Shown in pieces: positions 13,750 to 26,000 of a DNA stretch of 64,000 nucleotides. The stretch is taken from positions 4,486,196-4,550,195 of the forward strand of contig JAVGVS010000001.1 in NCBI GenBank assembly GCA_032718565.1, written 5' to 3'. Under the pieces are notes generated by a model. The model was not told the DNA's origin. It did no database searches and saw nothing but the letters and a program-made list of their open reading frames with translations. The position numbers and the translations under genes were made by a program. The first letter of the stretch is position 1; every line of letters starts with the position of its first letter. This stretch comes from Distichodus sexfasciatus (Eukaryota; Chordata; Actinopteri; Characiformes; Distichodontidae).

Positions 13750-16700
13750 TCACTTGCCCTGGGGGAGGGGAGGAGTTACGCTGTTGGCACTTGCAGCAGT
13801 GGCACTAGCGACGGTGAAGCCAGTAGGGGGCGCTGTGGAACTGTGGCTGGGCTGAAGGTCTTTAGGGATGCCGCTGTGGGAGGCCAGTTGGTGGCCGAAG
13901 GCTGCACTGAACTGTGGAAGCTGTAGTTTGGGTTGGGTGACTGTAAGAAGCTCCTGAGGACGGTCCGAGGGGGAAGCAGAAGAGTTCGGGGCGAGGGGTA
14001 AAGTGAGGCCCGTGAGGCCGGGCTGGGGCAGAGCCGAGAGCGCCGCCGTGGGCTGCAGCACCGCTGAGTGTGTGGTGGAGGGAGGGGTGGAGAGAGACGT
14101 GGAAAGGAGGTGGGCAGCAGGCGTCAGGAGGTTACCGAACTGCGAAGGATCGGTGAGAGAAAGAGGGAGGTTACTCCAGGAAGCTCGCGGAGCACCTGGC
14201 AACCCACCGAGAGGCACCTCCAGCATGAGAGGAGGCTCTGTCTGGTAGGTGCCAGTGTGCGGAGAGGACATATGGTCGCTGTAGGGAGACGGCACGTGTT
14301 CGCTGCTGTAATGGCTGCCAGGAGGTGAGGGCAAATGGGGGTCGACCTTAGAGAGGGCGGTGCGAGAGAACGTTCGCTCGGTTAGTGCACTATCAGCCCC
14401 TGAAGGTGGCGCCACCCCTTGGGCGGTGGCGGTGGAGGGCGGTCGGGGGGACGGGGAAGAGTGGAAATGATCATCCGCTGAGGGATGAAGGAGATTATCC
14501 TCCAGCTCCAGGGTGGGAAAGCTGTCTGATGCTATTCGGCCATTTAGGAGGTCGCCCATGCTGGGTGCCGTGACCCCTGACCCAGAGAACACGCTCATAG
14601 TGCGATGGTCAACGCCATCTGAAGAGGTTAGCTCTCCCATGGAAGTCAAACAGACCAGTGAGTCTGGATAAGAACCCATAGCCTGCAGTGCACGCACCAA
14701 CTCCTCAGCTTCTTCGGTAGTAGGCAGCAACTCCCCGTTCTTACCTGCATACACAGGCACACGTGCATAAGATACATTACCACCACTATTCAGGCACTTA
14801 GCTTCTGAGTAGTCTTTACTTAAACCGTAGGTGTACTACCGCTGCAATTTTTGGTCAAACAAAAGTAACCTATTATGGACTTGAAAAGGTCTCGAGTCTG
14901 CTTCCCAGGAGCCTTGTGATGGAAAAGCAACAAAAGTTCCTAACTACTCAAAAATGTTTCTGCAGTGGGAAAGCACAAATGCAAAATTACAAAGACACAC
15001 TAGTGAATATGATTTGTGTGACATGTACTTTTTACACAATGTGACCACAGGGCTGGGCGATATGGCATAAAAATAATATCGCAATATTTTTAAGCTATAT
15101 CACGATACACGATATATATCTCGATACCTTGAAATTTCCTCTAAATCACTGTATAAATGATAAATTTGGCCGTATATTGCATAAAATGACACCAATATAA
15201 TAAATTTGGCCAAAGTTTAACATAGTAAATGCCTTTAATTCTAAACCAAAGTATAATATAGCAAACTTTATACTTTATATTGGGGACAGACAAGGGGAGC
15301 CATTGACTGCGTGCTTATTAAACGTGTAAGACCTAACTATTAAATTATAATTATAAAGTCGATAAACTTATAACTCCATCTTTGGTTTTTCTGTAAAAAA
15401 CTGGCTGTAGCGTGCAGTCAATCACAAAACCAGGAGCCATTGGCCAATAGGATTCGCAGGCAGAAACTGCCAAAACCTGCCCCCTTTCAAACCGCGTGCG
15501 TAGAAATCTCACTCGAGCAAAAAAGCCGCTCGTCTGTAATCTACTTTGCGCGCGAGGACATTTAACACATCGAGAGTAAAAAAGACATTCAAGAGAGGAA
15601 AAATACAGTTTGCGCGCAATATCACAACCGCGCACTCAATTCTTAATTTTTTGTTTCACATTTGCGCTCGCGACTTTGAAATTTACACTCGCAGAATTTT
15701 TGCGCGCTCTAGTTTTGGCATTGATGTGACACCATAGGTGGGGGAGCGAGCAGAGAAGCGAAACACAAAAGCGGTACAAAACGTGCATGCGCTAGGAGTT
15801 TTCTGGATGGGCGGGAGAGCGAGCTGTCTGCTTTGACGGGGCAGAAAAGCAAAACTCGAAGGCGAAGTACATGCTGTCTGTTTAACAATAACATTAGGAT
15901 TTATACTCGATGGTCACAATATAGTCATTTACTACATCGCACATGGAACAAGCCGAGATACATCGAGTATATTCGATATATCGCCCACCCCTATGTGACC
16001 ATAACAATAACTCATTGTCCAATTCATTTTGGCACAATCTGAAAAATTGTTTCTGACTGTACCCTCAAACAGGTCAAAGTCCTGAAGGTCATCAGGCAGT
16101 CTGGGGAGCACATCAGAGAAATCCTCCTGATTCAACTCCAAATCGTTTGGAATGTCTGCTATATCATTGGTGATGTCATCGGGAAGTTCATCTGCACTGA
16201 GGTCAGGTGTAGAGGGACTTTGTCTGGAAATTAGATTGTCAAAGGAAAAACAGATGGAGAGTTCAAAAGAAAGCAACCAACATGCACTTTTAAGCGGAGG
16301 GCCATTTGACATGCTGATACATGCCCATCTGCTATTTGGTTGGTGAGTGAGGCTTGCATTGTGTTTGCCAGAGTACCTGAGGCTGGTGTGGTGGCTGGGC
16401 AGTAACAGCGTAGAGGGCATGGGCAGGTTGCCCAGTGGCAGGGCAGGGGGAATGGGTTTCTGGGGGCGTCGCGGACCTCTCCTCCTCTTCTTTTTGTGTT
16501 TCTTTGTCAGTGCTGGTGGTTTGGTTTTCTTCCGTGGCCGTCTCTGCTGATGCTGCTGCACCCGCCTGTTCCCATCACCACGCAGGAAATTATCCTGCAG
16601 AAAAAGACCCAAATTCACATGTTTTAAACACCTTTTTAACCCTTTAGAATTCAAATAAAGAAATCGCTTTGTCCACCCAGTATACCAGGAAGTTGACATC

Positions 16701-19700
16701 CATGGTTTTTTTTCCATTCTCTATAGAGGCATCTCTTAGACAAGCAGCCCAAGCAAAAAGCAAGTATAAATTACTGTCTAACTATAGACTACTGTAATAA
16801 TATATTTTGTCTTTAGTGGCGTGGCATACGTTAAACGTCATAAACAATGTGGAGAAGAGTTTAAAAAACAGAAGACATAAAGGAACTGGCCGTGCAATAA
16901 ATCAAACTCTTTTTTTACCATTTTCTTGGCATGCTCGTCACAGAGAGGAGTCTGGTGTGTGATGTCGAACACGGGGACTGAACATTGCTGTCCATCAGCA
17001 AATCGAGCCGTACAGCTGGAGAAGAGCTGCTGTGAGCGATTTAGCAGGATATCTGGAAGGTCATGAAGTCATGGAAGAATATACCTCACCATATGACACA
17101 GCAATCCACTCCACATGTGGCGAGTGGAAGATCTGGTCCATCAGACAAGGCAACAGAACTGATAAAATGGACTTTCATATCCAAACTGAAACATGATTTA
17201 ACTGAAGAGTGTGAGTAGGTCATCGGTTTCGCCTGCCGCTGACGCATGTGTAGCCGTAGATATGACAAGGATACGTTGGAAGCAGTGGCGTGTAAAAGGC
17301 AGAGCTGGGTTACTGCAGCTTTGACCCTTGGTGCTTCCTGTACACACAGCTTTTTCCACTTCCTGCTGTGCCACAGGCCTAGAACTGAACATTTCAGTTT
17401 TATTAGTTTCACATTGTCAAACAATTTATAGATGTTTAAACAACTGTTAACACTTTAATAATTCCCCATGCCCAGTGATGATTGTTAGCATTTTCCAAGC
17501 TTCTGGTTCCCTTCATTAAACAATAATGGGATTTGGGGACACTCAGCTTGAGACTAGGTTCCTTATTTAAACAACTCTGCAAATCTTTCGCATTTTGTTA
17601 TGAAAATTTTATTTCTGATACACAATCTAACAACTGCAAGTGTCCACTCTATGACCTGATTTGTCAGGAACAACTACCCAAACCACTTTTTTGTGGTTTG
17701 GCTGCTGAATAGATCAATTAGATTTAACACCCAGATAACTACTTAAAATGCTGAACTTTGAGAAACTAGGCCATATTTATGATTAATTTTGCTTATATGC
17801 TTTGAAAGTCCAAATTAAGAGGATTTGCACTGAAAACACTTCTTAAACCATTTTAACCAGGAACCATATCGTCACACATTTTTTCAAAATCTCATGGATG
17901 GTATTTGCTCGTTTTAAACCATAAGAATCAGAACAACGTTGAACAATCACACAGCAAATAACAGGTTCAACTGTAACCTAATAATTAAATGACCACATGA
18001 ACTAACCTGTTGGAGGTGCGAGGTGTTTTGCTGAGCTGTTGGATGAGTTCCCCGGTGCAGTTAGGGTCCTTGCTGGCTGCATGGAGCAGAGCTTTCCTAA
18101 AGGCATACCTGTACCGGTGCTGACGCATGGCAGATCTCTCCTGCAGGCAGAGGTGCCTGTAACGCTCCTGCAGATACTTACACAGTCGAGTCAGACGGGA
18201 TCGCCGTGTTTCAATGCCCTCAGCAATGGAGCTGAGCAATACAAAGATAAACAATGTAAGAAACTAGAAGGGAGAGAAAGAGATTGCAGAGTGAAAAGTC
18301 TGTAGATATATGAAACAGTTTCCATACCGGAGGTTAGGACTCTCCTTTCCAAGTCTCCATAGCTGAGGTGATGAAGGAATTCTCTCCTCTCCATCTTCAT
18401 CTTCATCCTCATCAGCACTGTCTTCAGACCAGTCAAGCCCTGCAAACAAAGTCATGTGGTTTAATAAAATGAAAATCATCAAGGGCCATATAAACTAATC
18501 ACACTGCTTCACCAAACAATATATTTACAAATTACAATCACAAAAAATAGATACTGCAAGTTAGTTGTCACATGTTTCACTAAAATATTTAAATGATTAA
18601 AATAAAATTTGGAAAAGGTACAGATGATGTTTTAATATAGTTTAATATACAGAAGGTTTTTATATAGGAATTGTGACCTATAGATAAGGAAACTGGTTCA
18701 GATCATGGGGTTGAGTCTGGTTCTATTCCACCACCACCACCCAGAACCTACTGGGCCTCTGGCACTTGCTGTTTGTGATTAGCTGGAAGAGGTCTTTGCA
18801 GACCTCTCCCAATGCTACTGGGCTCTGTTTGCAGTTGAGTTTCTCTTCAGATTACTTATTCATATCAAGTATTTGGAGAGAAAACTTATAAGAACCGGTC
18901 AAAGCAATAAATGCCAAGGGCAAATTTTGGTCCCAGTCCACCTCTAAACAAAGGCTTGTGGTTTATCAATCTGTGTGTGTAATGGTCTATTAAAAGAATA
19001 CCTAAATGAGAGAAGAGGTCTCCGTGCTCTTGGTGTCTCTGGGCACAAAGCTGCACCAGATGTCGTAGCCTCAGAAGGCAGGCAGGAGGTGCTGTGAAGG
19101 CAGTGGGGCGCATAGCCACGGAACAGCGCTGTGAGCAGTCCTGGGCAGCAGGTGGGTGACCGGAGGCAGTGAGGAGGGCTTTCTGACTGAGAGGTTGGCT
19201 CTGATTGCCCACTGAGGTGGGTGTGCCAGGCTGCAGAGAGGCTGTTTGAGGTGGGGCTGGCTTGCATAGCAGACCCTGCGGTGCCCCCTGCTGGATGTAG
19301 GGGGATAAAACAGCATTTTGTGCCGGTGGAAGAATCCCTGTTGGCGGCGGAAGAGGAGGAGGAGGATGAGGAGGTGGCGGCGGTGGTGGTGGTGGTGGCG
19401 GGGGAAGGTGTGGAGAGGAGGGCAGCGTACAGGTCACCCTGACGGGCGTAAAGTGCTCCAAGGTGGCCAGAGGAAGGTCTGTGTTGGGGGGTGGCCCTAA
19501 CCTAGGGTTAGGATTTGGAGGTTTCCTTTTAACAGAGTTCTTCCGCAGTGCGCTCTCTATTCCATCCACATCCTCTTCGTAGAAGGCAAAGGGGTCGAGC
19601 AGGTCTGTGTCGGGGAGAGTGAGTGGGGGCAGCCTGGTGTAAGATGGTGAAGGAGGCAGTCCTTCTAGACCATTGGTAGCTTTGAGAGCCAGTGGGGGCA

Positions 19701-20434
19701 CGGTGATGTTCAATGCTACAGACTCCAATGCATCATGTTTCTTCTTGCGCTCCTTCTTGGGAATGAAGCCCAGCACCTGCAGGTGGCTGTTACAGTATCT
19801 ACATTAAAAATGAATAAATAAAATAACTTTTTTGACCATTACATCACAATCACACAAATACATACTGTATGTGAGTACTGTTCTTAATACAAACATTTCA
19901 GTCCTTAATCTTACAAATATCTTTAATCTAATCAAATCCTGGGTTGTAGCCTTTAAACAACAGATTTTTAAGGGTATAAATGCACCTTTAAACCTGTTTA
20001 AACGCACAAGTTATTTTCCCTGATTCATTTCTCACATCAAAACAAAGTATAAAGTTATATATTCATTTACAATGGACAATATTAATATAAATGTTAAGTT
20101 TTAAAGTAACTTAATTGGTCTGCTTGTGGTACACAAAGTGCACCAGGTACAACTACAGTAGCTGGCCTACAACCACATCCATATAAATGTAGGGTAGGGT
20201 GAAAAGTCAAACCTACCTGCGGTCCTCAGCTTTGGGAATGGGGTTGGTGCATCGCTGGCTGTTGTACTTGGCCACATATTCACATTGCTTGAACGGAGCG
20301 GTCTTGTCTTCCAAAACATGCCGTATACAGAAGGCATATCCGTTTAGCCTGCGCTGCTTACAGAGCTTAGGGCTGTATGAGCACAAAGGCTTATTGTCCA
20401 CCTCCGAGAAGTGTATGTGTTTCCCCTCATACAT
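13750..20434 (-). CDS. ino80d: INO80 complex subunit D
   Basis: Regulatory subunit of the nuclear INO80 chromatin remodeller. Coding exons in transcript order: 20434-20217, 19798-19002, 18439-18328, 18231-18007, 17378-17275, 17052-16919, 16594-16377, 16223-16063, 14744-13750. All nine join in frame to 987 residues, close to human (about 1,030). The protein opens MYEGKHIHFSEVDNKPLCSY, nearly identical to human. It has two Cys/His-rich zf-C3Hc3H motifs (about residues 18-77, and within the exons at 17378-16919), a proline-rich tract in exon 2, an acidic DEDEDEDGEE patch, a basic stretch with KKHKKKRRRG (likely nuclear localisation), the conserved SADELPDDI and LPRLPDDLQDFD segments, and a Ser/Pro-rich C-terminal third. 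The start ATG follows an acceptor at about 20464. The intron after 17275 looks U12-type, and the last intron carries a hAT element. Confidence 0.95.
15040..16001. mobile_element. Non-autonomous hAT transposon with 8-bp target duplication
   Basis: The element spans 15048-15993. Its left end CAGGGCTGGGCGATAT pairs with the right end ATATCGCCCACCCCTA. It is flanked on both sides by the 8-bp direct repeat TGTGACCA (15040-15047 and 15994-16001), the target-site length of hAT transposons. The 946-bp interior has a CpG-rich middle (about 15470-15860) and no transposase. It sits in the last ino80d intron. Confidence 0.88.
17053..17274 (-). other. ino80d: Candidate U12-type (minor spliceosome) intron in ino80d
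   Basis: Read on the minus strand, the donor is GTATCCTTG, the U12-type consensus. Near the 3' end is TTCCATGAC, one mismatch from the U12 branch consensus TTCCTTRAC, with its A about 16 nt before the exon. The intron ends CTTCCAG with only a weak polypyrimidine tract. Splicing here restores the conserved CFQ/HILLN sequence. Confidence 0.75.
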
Positions 20435-20463
20435 CACGTGACTCTGGTCCTTGAGAACATCAG
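20217..20463 (-). other. ino80d: First coding exon of ino80d with short 5'UTR
   Basis: The exon starts after AAATCAG at 20464 and has about 29 nt of 5'UTR before the ATG at 20434. It encodes the first Cys/His motif through EDRR and ends with donor GTAGGT at 20216. Confidence 0.75.
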
Positions 20464-21856
20464 CTGATTTAAAAAAAAAATAATTTAGACATTAACATTT
20501 TAAACCATGCTCTCAACACTGTAACACAACACAAACTGCAAAACACATTTGCTGAGACAGTTCATGACATAATACTCATTTTGTCAGTGTTTTAAGGTAC
20601 TTACATTTGTTTGTATTTAACACAACCAGTCAACTAGACTAAACGCAGACTGCCTATTCTGAGTGTCAGTCATTTTCACTTTTGAATCACAGTTTAATGT
20701 TTGATCAAAATAACAAACCATGCATGGTTTTCACATGGTCATCATTGGAGACCTTAGACCTTTAATCTTTCCCTTGTACAGTATAATTACATAATGTGTA
20801 AATAGAGAGGGGGCATTCGTCATAATATCAAATTCTCCTTGTATTACTATTTGAACGTATAATACAAATTACATAACTTATATAAAGACAGAAGCGGGGG
20901 ATTGATCATTATATCAAATACATTCGCGTTATATTTGGATTTGTTTAGAACGCTTCTACTTTTCGGCCGATAAGCCAAACAGCTGTTGAAAACTAAGCCA
21001 GGCAACGTTATAAGCCTTAAAACAAGAGGCCTTAGTGTTAGTTAACGTTCAGTATATGGAGAGTAAATTTAAGTGCAGGAGTCACTTGACTAATCAGTAG
21101 GTATCGTAACACAATCAGCTTACACTGGAGATAACGTTAGCTCGCTAATAACACAAACGTTAATACATATGCATATTACATATTACAAAATATTAAAAGG
21201 AACACGTTTAATATAATCCCAGTTAGTGTTATTACTTGTCCTTAATGTTCGTCCCAAAATGGGACAATACTTGGTTTGAAGGCTTGTTAGCTAGCAGTTT
21301 AGCCAATACGTCGAAACTATACGAAGCCTTAGCGGACAGCTAGCTACTATTGCTAAAAACAAAGTCGCGGTATCCAGGAAACGGAAACATAATCGCGATT
21401 ATAGTTTATTTATAGTTTATAAACAATATATCCAGAATATACCTTTTATATATACACAAGACATTGTATGGAATTCACAAAATTATGCAAAGTGTTTAAT
21501 AATAGTCGCTATTAACGTCCAAACAAAGACGCAAGGAGGTATGTGGGCCTACTGACTTACAAAAACAAAACTGTTAGCTACGGAGCATGCCAACTCTTTA
21601 CAAAACAGTTCAGAATAAATACAGAGCTAAAACAATTCACTGGGGGAAATGTGTTTTGGGATATTAGTTTAATTTGTTTCTAAAGAGTGATTCACAACTT
21701 ACACATGGAACTCTAGTAAATGCAAGAAATATGTTAACAGTGGCCCGCAAATACTTATACACCCCGGCCCTCGATTAGTAGTACGCCGCGTCTGGGCTCA
21801 CCAAAACGCGGCGGAGTCTGTACTTGACCGCCCGGCTGCAAGACAGTAGCGCTTAC

Positions 21857-22450
21857 CTTCAGTTAGTCTAGGCTCTACGGGGTATTCGATCCGGATAAAC
21901 TGTGGAAAAGCCTAATATTATAAGCTGGACCAGTTACGCACCGGTACTCGATATGTAACGGAAAATATTCCTTTCTGAAGCCGTACGCCTATAATTAAAG
22001 AGCAATAATGCATTTAAATATATTTTATCCTCGGCTAACATTGGAAGTACGGGCTGATGGTTTTTTTAAGTTCAGTCCTCGGTAGACTCCTCACAGCACC
22101 ACTATCGGCACTGGGGGGACATGACAACAGCCGGCAGCTCGACAACAACCTCTTCTACCATATTGGAAGTTGAACTAGGTATAAACTACAGGCAAAAATA
22201 ATCAAATATAACGAATGTACGTTTAACTAAACAGTCACAGTTTTTTAGGACAAAGGATGTCCCGAGGTTTCCGGCCGGTACAAAGGTTGAGGATGTTCTA
22301 CAAAACATTGTGTATGGCTGAAAACACGTCGTGTCTTGTCTGGCTAACTTCTGTGTGCGTTAGTGACTGCATGTCAGAATGCCTCTGCGCTTTCTTATTG
22401 ACCACTGCCACGGCATGAGCAGCCTTTAAAGGCGGAGACACGCGAACCCT
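21857..22450 (-). promoter_or_regulatory. ino80d: Likely ino80d non-coding first exon and promoter
   Basis: On the minus strand a good donor (CTGAAG/GTAAGCG) lies at 21857/21856. Upstream is a GC- and CpG-richer patch (21770-22450) with a YY1/ETS-like CCATATTGGAAG at about 22160. A non-coding exon 1 here is inferred from the acceptor in front of the coding exon; the start site is not determined. The intron between (20464-21856) holds nothing recognisable. Confidence 0.45.
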
Positions 22451-23007
22451 GCAGACTTACTTTACCCTCACAGAAATGTCCGTTTAGTATTTTTCACAAT
22501 CTCTGTCCAAGTCAGAAACCGAAAAAAAAAAAACAGAAATAAAATAATAAGTGCTTATAATATTAACAGCAGTAGGTACATTAGGGGGTTATAAATGTTA
22601 AAGGTTGTGACTCCACTGAAGGGAAAGTGAGATCTCTTAGGTTGTCATTTTGGATTTTATGTCGTAGATGATTTTGTCGCAGACAATTCTTTATAGACTG
22701 TAATAAATGCATTTTATTACAAATTATACCCATTTGTGTTGTTACATTTGTGTAACAGGTTTTTTTTTGTCAAGCACTTGGTCAACGTAAGTTTGAGTAA
22801 GTGCTTTCTTAATTTTTAAGTCTAATTTAAATACACTCATATATATAATTTACATAATAGATCAATGTGTCCATGAACTCTCATGTTTCTACAAAGGAAC
22901 AGTTTCATTTGAAACGCAAAGAGGAAATGTGCGTACAGCTTATTTGTGCGTGTTTGGAACATACATTTTCATTTGCACTGAGGTTGCTATGGTGAGTTAC
23001 AGGTGTA
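22451..23007. other. Intergenic spacer between ino80d promoter and ndufs1 3' end
   Basis: AT-rich, with short A/T runs (22523-22535 and around 22765). No gene, RNA or repeat family was recognised. Confidence 0.5.
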
Positions 23008-23027
23008 TTGCTAGTATAAAGTGCAAG

Positions 23028-23033
23028 TTTATT
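23028..23033 (-). terminator. ndufs1: ndufs1 polyadenylation signal
   Basis: TTTATT on the + strand reads AATAAA on the minus strand, 35 nt after the ndufs1 stop codon, implying a very short 3'UTR. Confidence 0.6.
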
Positions 23034-23067
23034 GCTCAACAGGTCGGTGCTAGTGTGCCGTCAGACT

Positions 23068-26000
23068 TTAACAGATGTTGGGCTCCTCTACTGCTTGAGC
23101 TCCTTCAGTCACCGCCTTGACACATTTGGCCATTGTCTGAGAGGCTCGGCTGATGGAATCTAAGAAGAGCCACCAAAAACACAGACAAATATATAATCAC
23201 ATATATGACATATAGAATATCCACTAGTGGACAAATTCCAAAAATTACACAATAACATACCTGTCATGTAGAAGTCTTTAACAGTTAACTGAGGAGGAAT
23301 GAGTGGCTCAGACAACAGAGTCTGATTTACACCCTGGGAGAGACACCATGTGAAAAAATAGTTTTTGGTTACAATATTTAATTCTATACACTTAGTACTA
23401 CCTAAAAACAACTTTATTTGTAATAAATCTCTTTTTAAAACTGACCAGACCATGTGTGAATAGTATCACTCACTTTGGACAGTTCATTAGCCTGTTTGAA
23501 ATAATTAGCTTCCTCCAAATCGTCATAGCGTACTAAGTTGGGTGCCACCTGTGCCAGCCTCTCTCTTACCCCATCCAGTGTGTCATAAGGTAAAGTAACT
23601 CCAGCCAGCTGCACACACAACACACTTCTTTACTGAGACAAAGTTGCAGAATTTGGACAGGTCTGAAAAGTTAGTTAGAAACTTTTTTAATTGTTGGGAA
23701 AAATGTCCCACATGTTAACTGCATAACATCTTACCTCTGAAAGAGCCCGTATGATCTTCCAGTCCTCTCGGGCCATGCCTGGAGCAGTCACTGCTACATG
23801 GGTCTGTTGAGAACGGCCCTCAGTATTGACATAGGTAGCACACTTCTCTGTATATGCTGCACCTGGAAGGATAACATCTGCCACTGGAGCGCCAACATCC
23901 CCGTGATGACCTGCACAGGAGAAACAATATTCATATATTGTCCTAAGTTCACTACAGACACATCTTGTGCGTTTAACTTTGGTAATATGACATGTTTGGG
24001 TGATGTCTCTGTCCTACACACATTTTCTTTTCAACAATGATTAGAATGGTATTTTCATTGGAAATTCTGTAACATTCTTGAAGATGAAGATTTTTTACCT
24101 AAAAAAATTTCTCTGGAAGGGATGTTAGGAACAATAAAATGCTTTTCACCCACAATAATAACTACAGAATACCACATTATAACTAACTGTTAAGACAGGC
24201 AGAGATCAGGTGCCATGACATTACTCTGATGCAAGCCAAGCAAGGGCTAAAAAACATAGAAACTAGCATATAATAGTAAAATTAGTGAAGGAAAATATGA
24301 AACCAAGAGCTAAGAATGTTGTTATTTGGAGATAATTTTTATACTTTTACATTTTATAGATAGTGTATTGCGCTAGACTAGAACTTATTTAAATGACATA
24401 CTAATAATAATACTTTTATAAGTGAACATAAATTTCAAGACCTGTTATTATTTCAACTTGTGATATCGTTTGTTGTTTAGTTAGGGTGACATAAGGAACT
24501 GACCTTGATATATGATAAAGCAGTCCTTGTGAAGTTGCTCTCTGGAAATACAGTCAGCATCCGCTCCCAGCAGGAAGAGCACTCTGGGTGGGTTTTTCCT
24601 AATCACCTCAACCCCTGCTTTATACCCAAGGTCCAAGGCTGCCACTTGGCTTGCCACTCTGACGACATTTTTAGACTTTATTTTAAGTCATGTTTAAATA
24701 TCCTCCTTTTCATTTTAGCAACAATTTTAGCAACAACACATTCTTTGACTTTTAAGACACAAAATAAAAAAGATGTTCTGCAATGGAGGTGATAAATTGT
24801 AATATATGGTTTTATACAATTTAACAGAATACAATCCTGACAATATCTATGGGGAAGGCTATAATGTACCTGTGGAGAACATTAAGGACTTTCCAGCCGT
24901 CTTGTATGCCACTGCTGACACAAGCATTGCAAGCAATAGTAGATACAGCAGCATGTATGGCAGCCCCATCCTCTCTTTGCAAAGCAGAACTACCCACCAC
25001 CACAACAGGGCACTTTGCTTGGGCCAAGATCTGGAACAGAAGATTTAGTTAAGGTTAAAAGTAATATTGCTATTTTGTAAGCTTTAACATATTTTTAAAG
25101 CTTACAAAATAGCTTCAAAAATCTTTAAAACCTTTACCTCATTAAATGGGTGCTTTCCTGCTGCGATCTCCTGAAGCACCTTGGTAGAATTTCCAAGGTG
25201 ATTGTAGGAATAGCTCAAGTCTACTTCATGTCCTATTAATGCTACCTGAAGCTCATTGTGGAGCCAGCTAAAGATTAGACACACATGAAATTACACTTCA
25301 CAAGGTTTCCAATCTGGTTATATGTATATTCTTGATCAGTTATTTGAGAAAACCAACCTAACCCATCTGTTACCACATAAAGTGTGTTAATCTAACCTTA
25401 TCACAAGCTGTCCATTTCAATGAACTGCCACAAAATGTACACATGGTAAACTTAAGTTCCCAAATAATTTCCTAAAAAATAATAGCAAGATTTCTGCACA
25501 AAAAGGCAAATATTTTTGATATAATTCATAAATCAGATCACAATGTATAACTTGAAGTAATGAATGCTGAAAAACTGGAATGCGTCTTGTGTGCTCTGGC
25601 TTCTCTCAGTCCAGTTTCCTGCCATGTTTTCACCTCTTCCTAATGCGAGCATTGAAGAGCGGAGCTTCATAACGAGGGTTTGTTCCAACCAGCAGCAGCA
25701 CATCTGCTTCCTCAATTCCACTGATCCGCGTGTTCAGCAGGTAGTTTGAGCGCAAGTCCGTGCTATTCATAAATACAATTACGTTAGAGCTTACACATTT
25801 CAGATTAATGCTTATAAAATGATTTTAAAGCCACCTTTATTTCACCTCACCCAGCTCCAGCCATAGGAAAGATCTCCTCAGTACACAGGTTTTCACTGTC
25901 GAGTCGGTTTAGCAAATCTTTCAGAGCGATAAGTGATTCTGCATCCACCATGCCACCAGCTACAGCTGCAATGTTACTGCCCTTGGAGCCTTGCAGCTTT

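Noticed and set aside
14003..14328. Open frames on the + strand opposite the last ino80d exon
   Set aside because: Mirror-strand shadows of a GC-rich coding exon; the minus-strand frame is the one matching INO80D.
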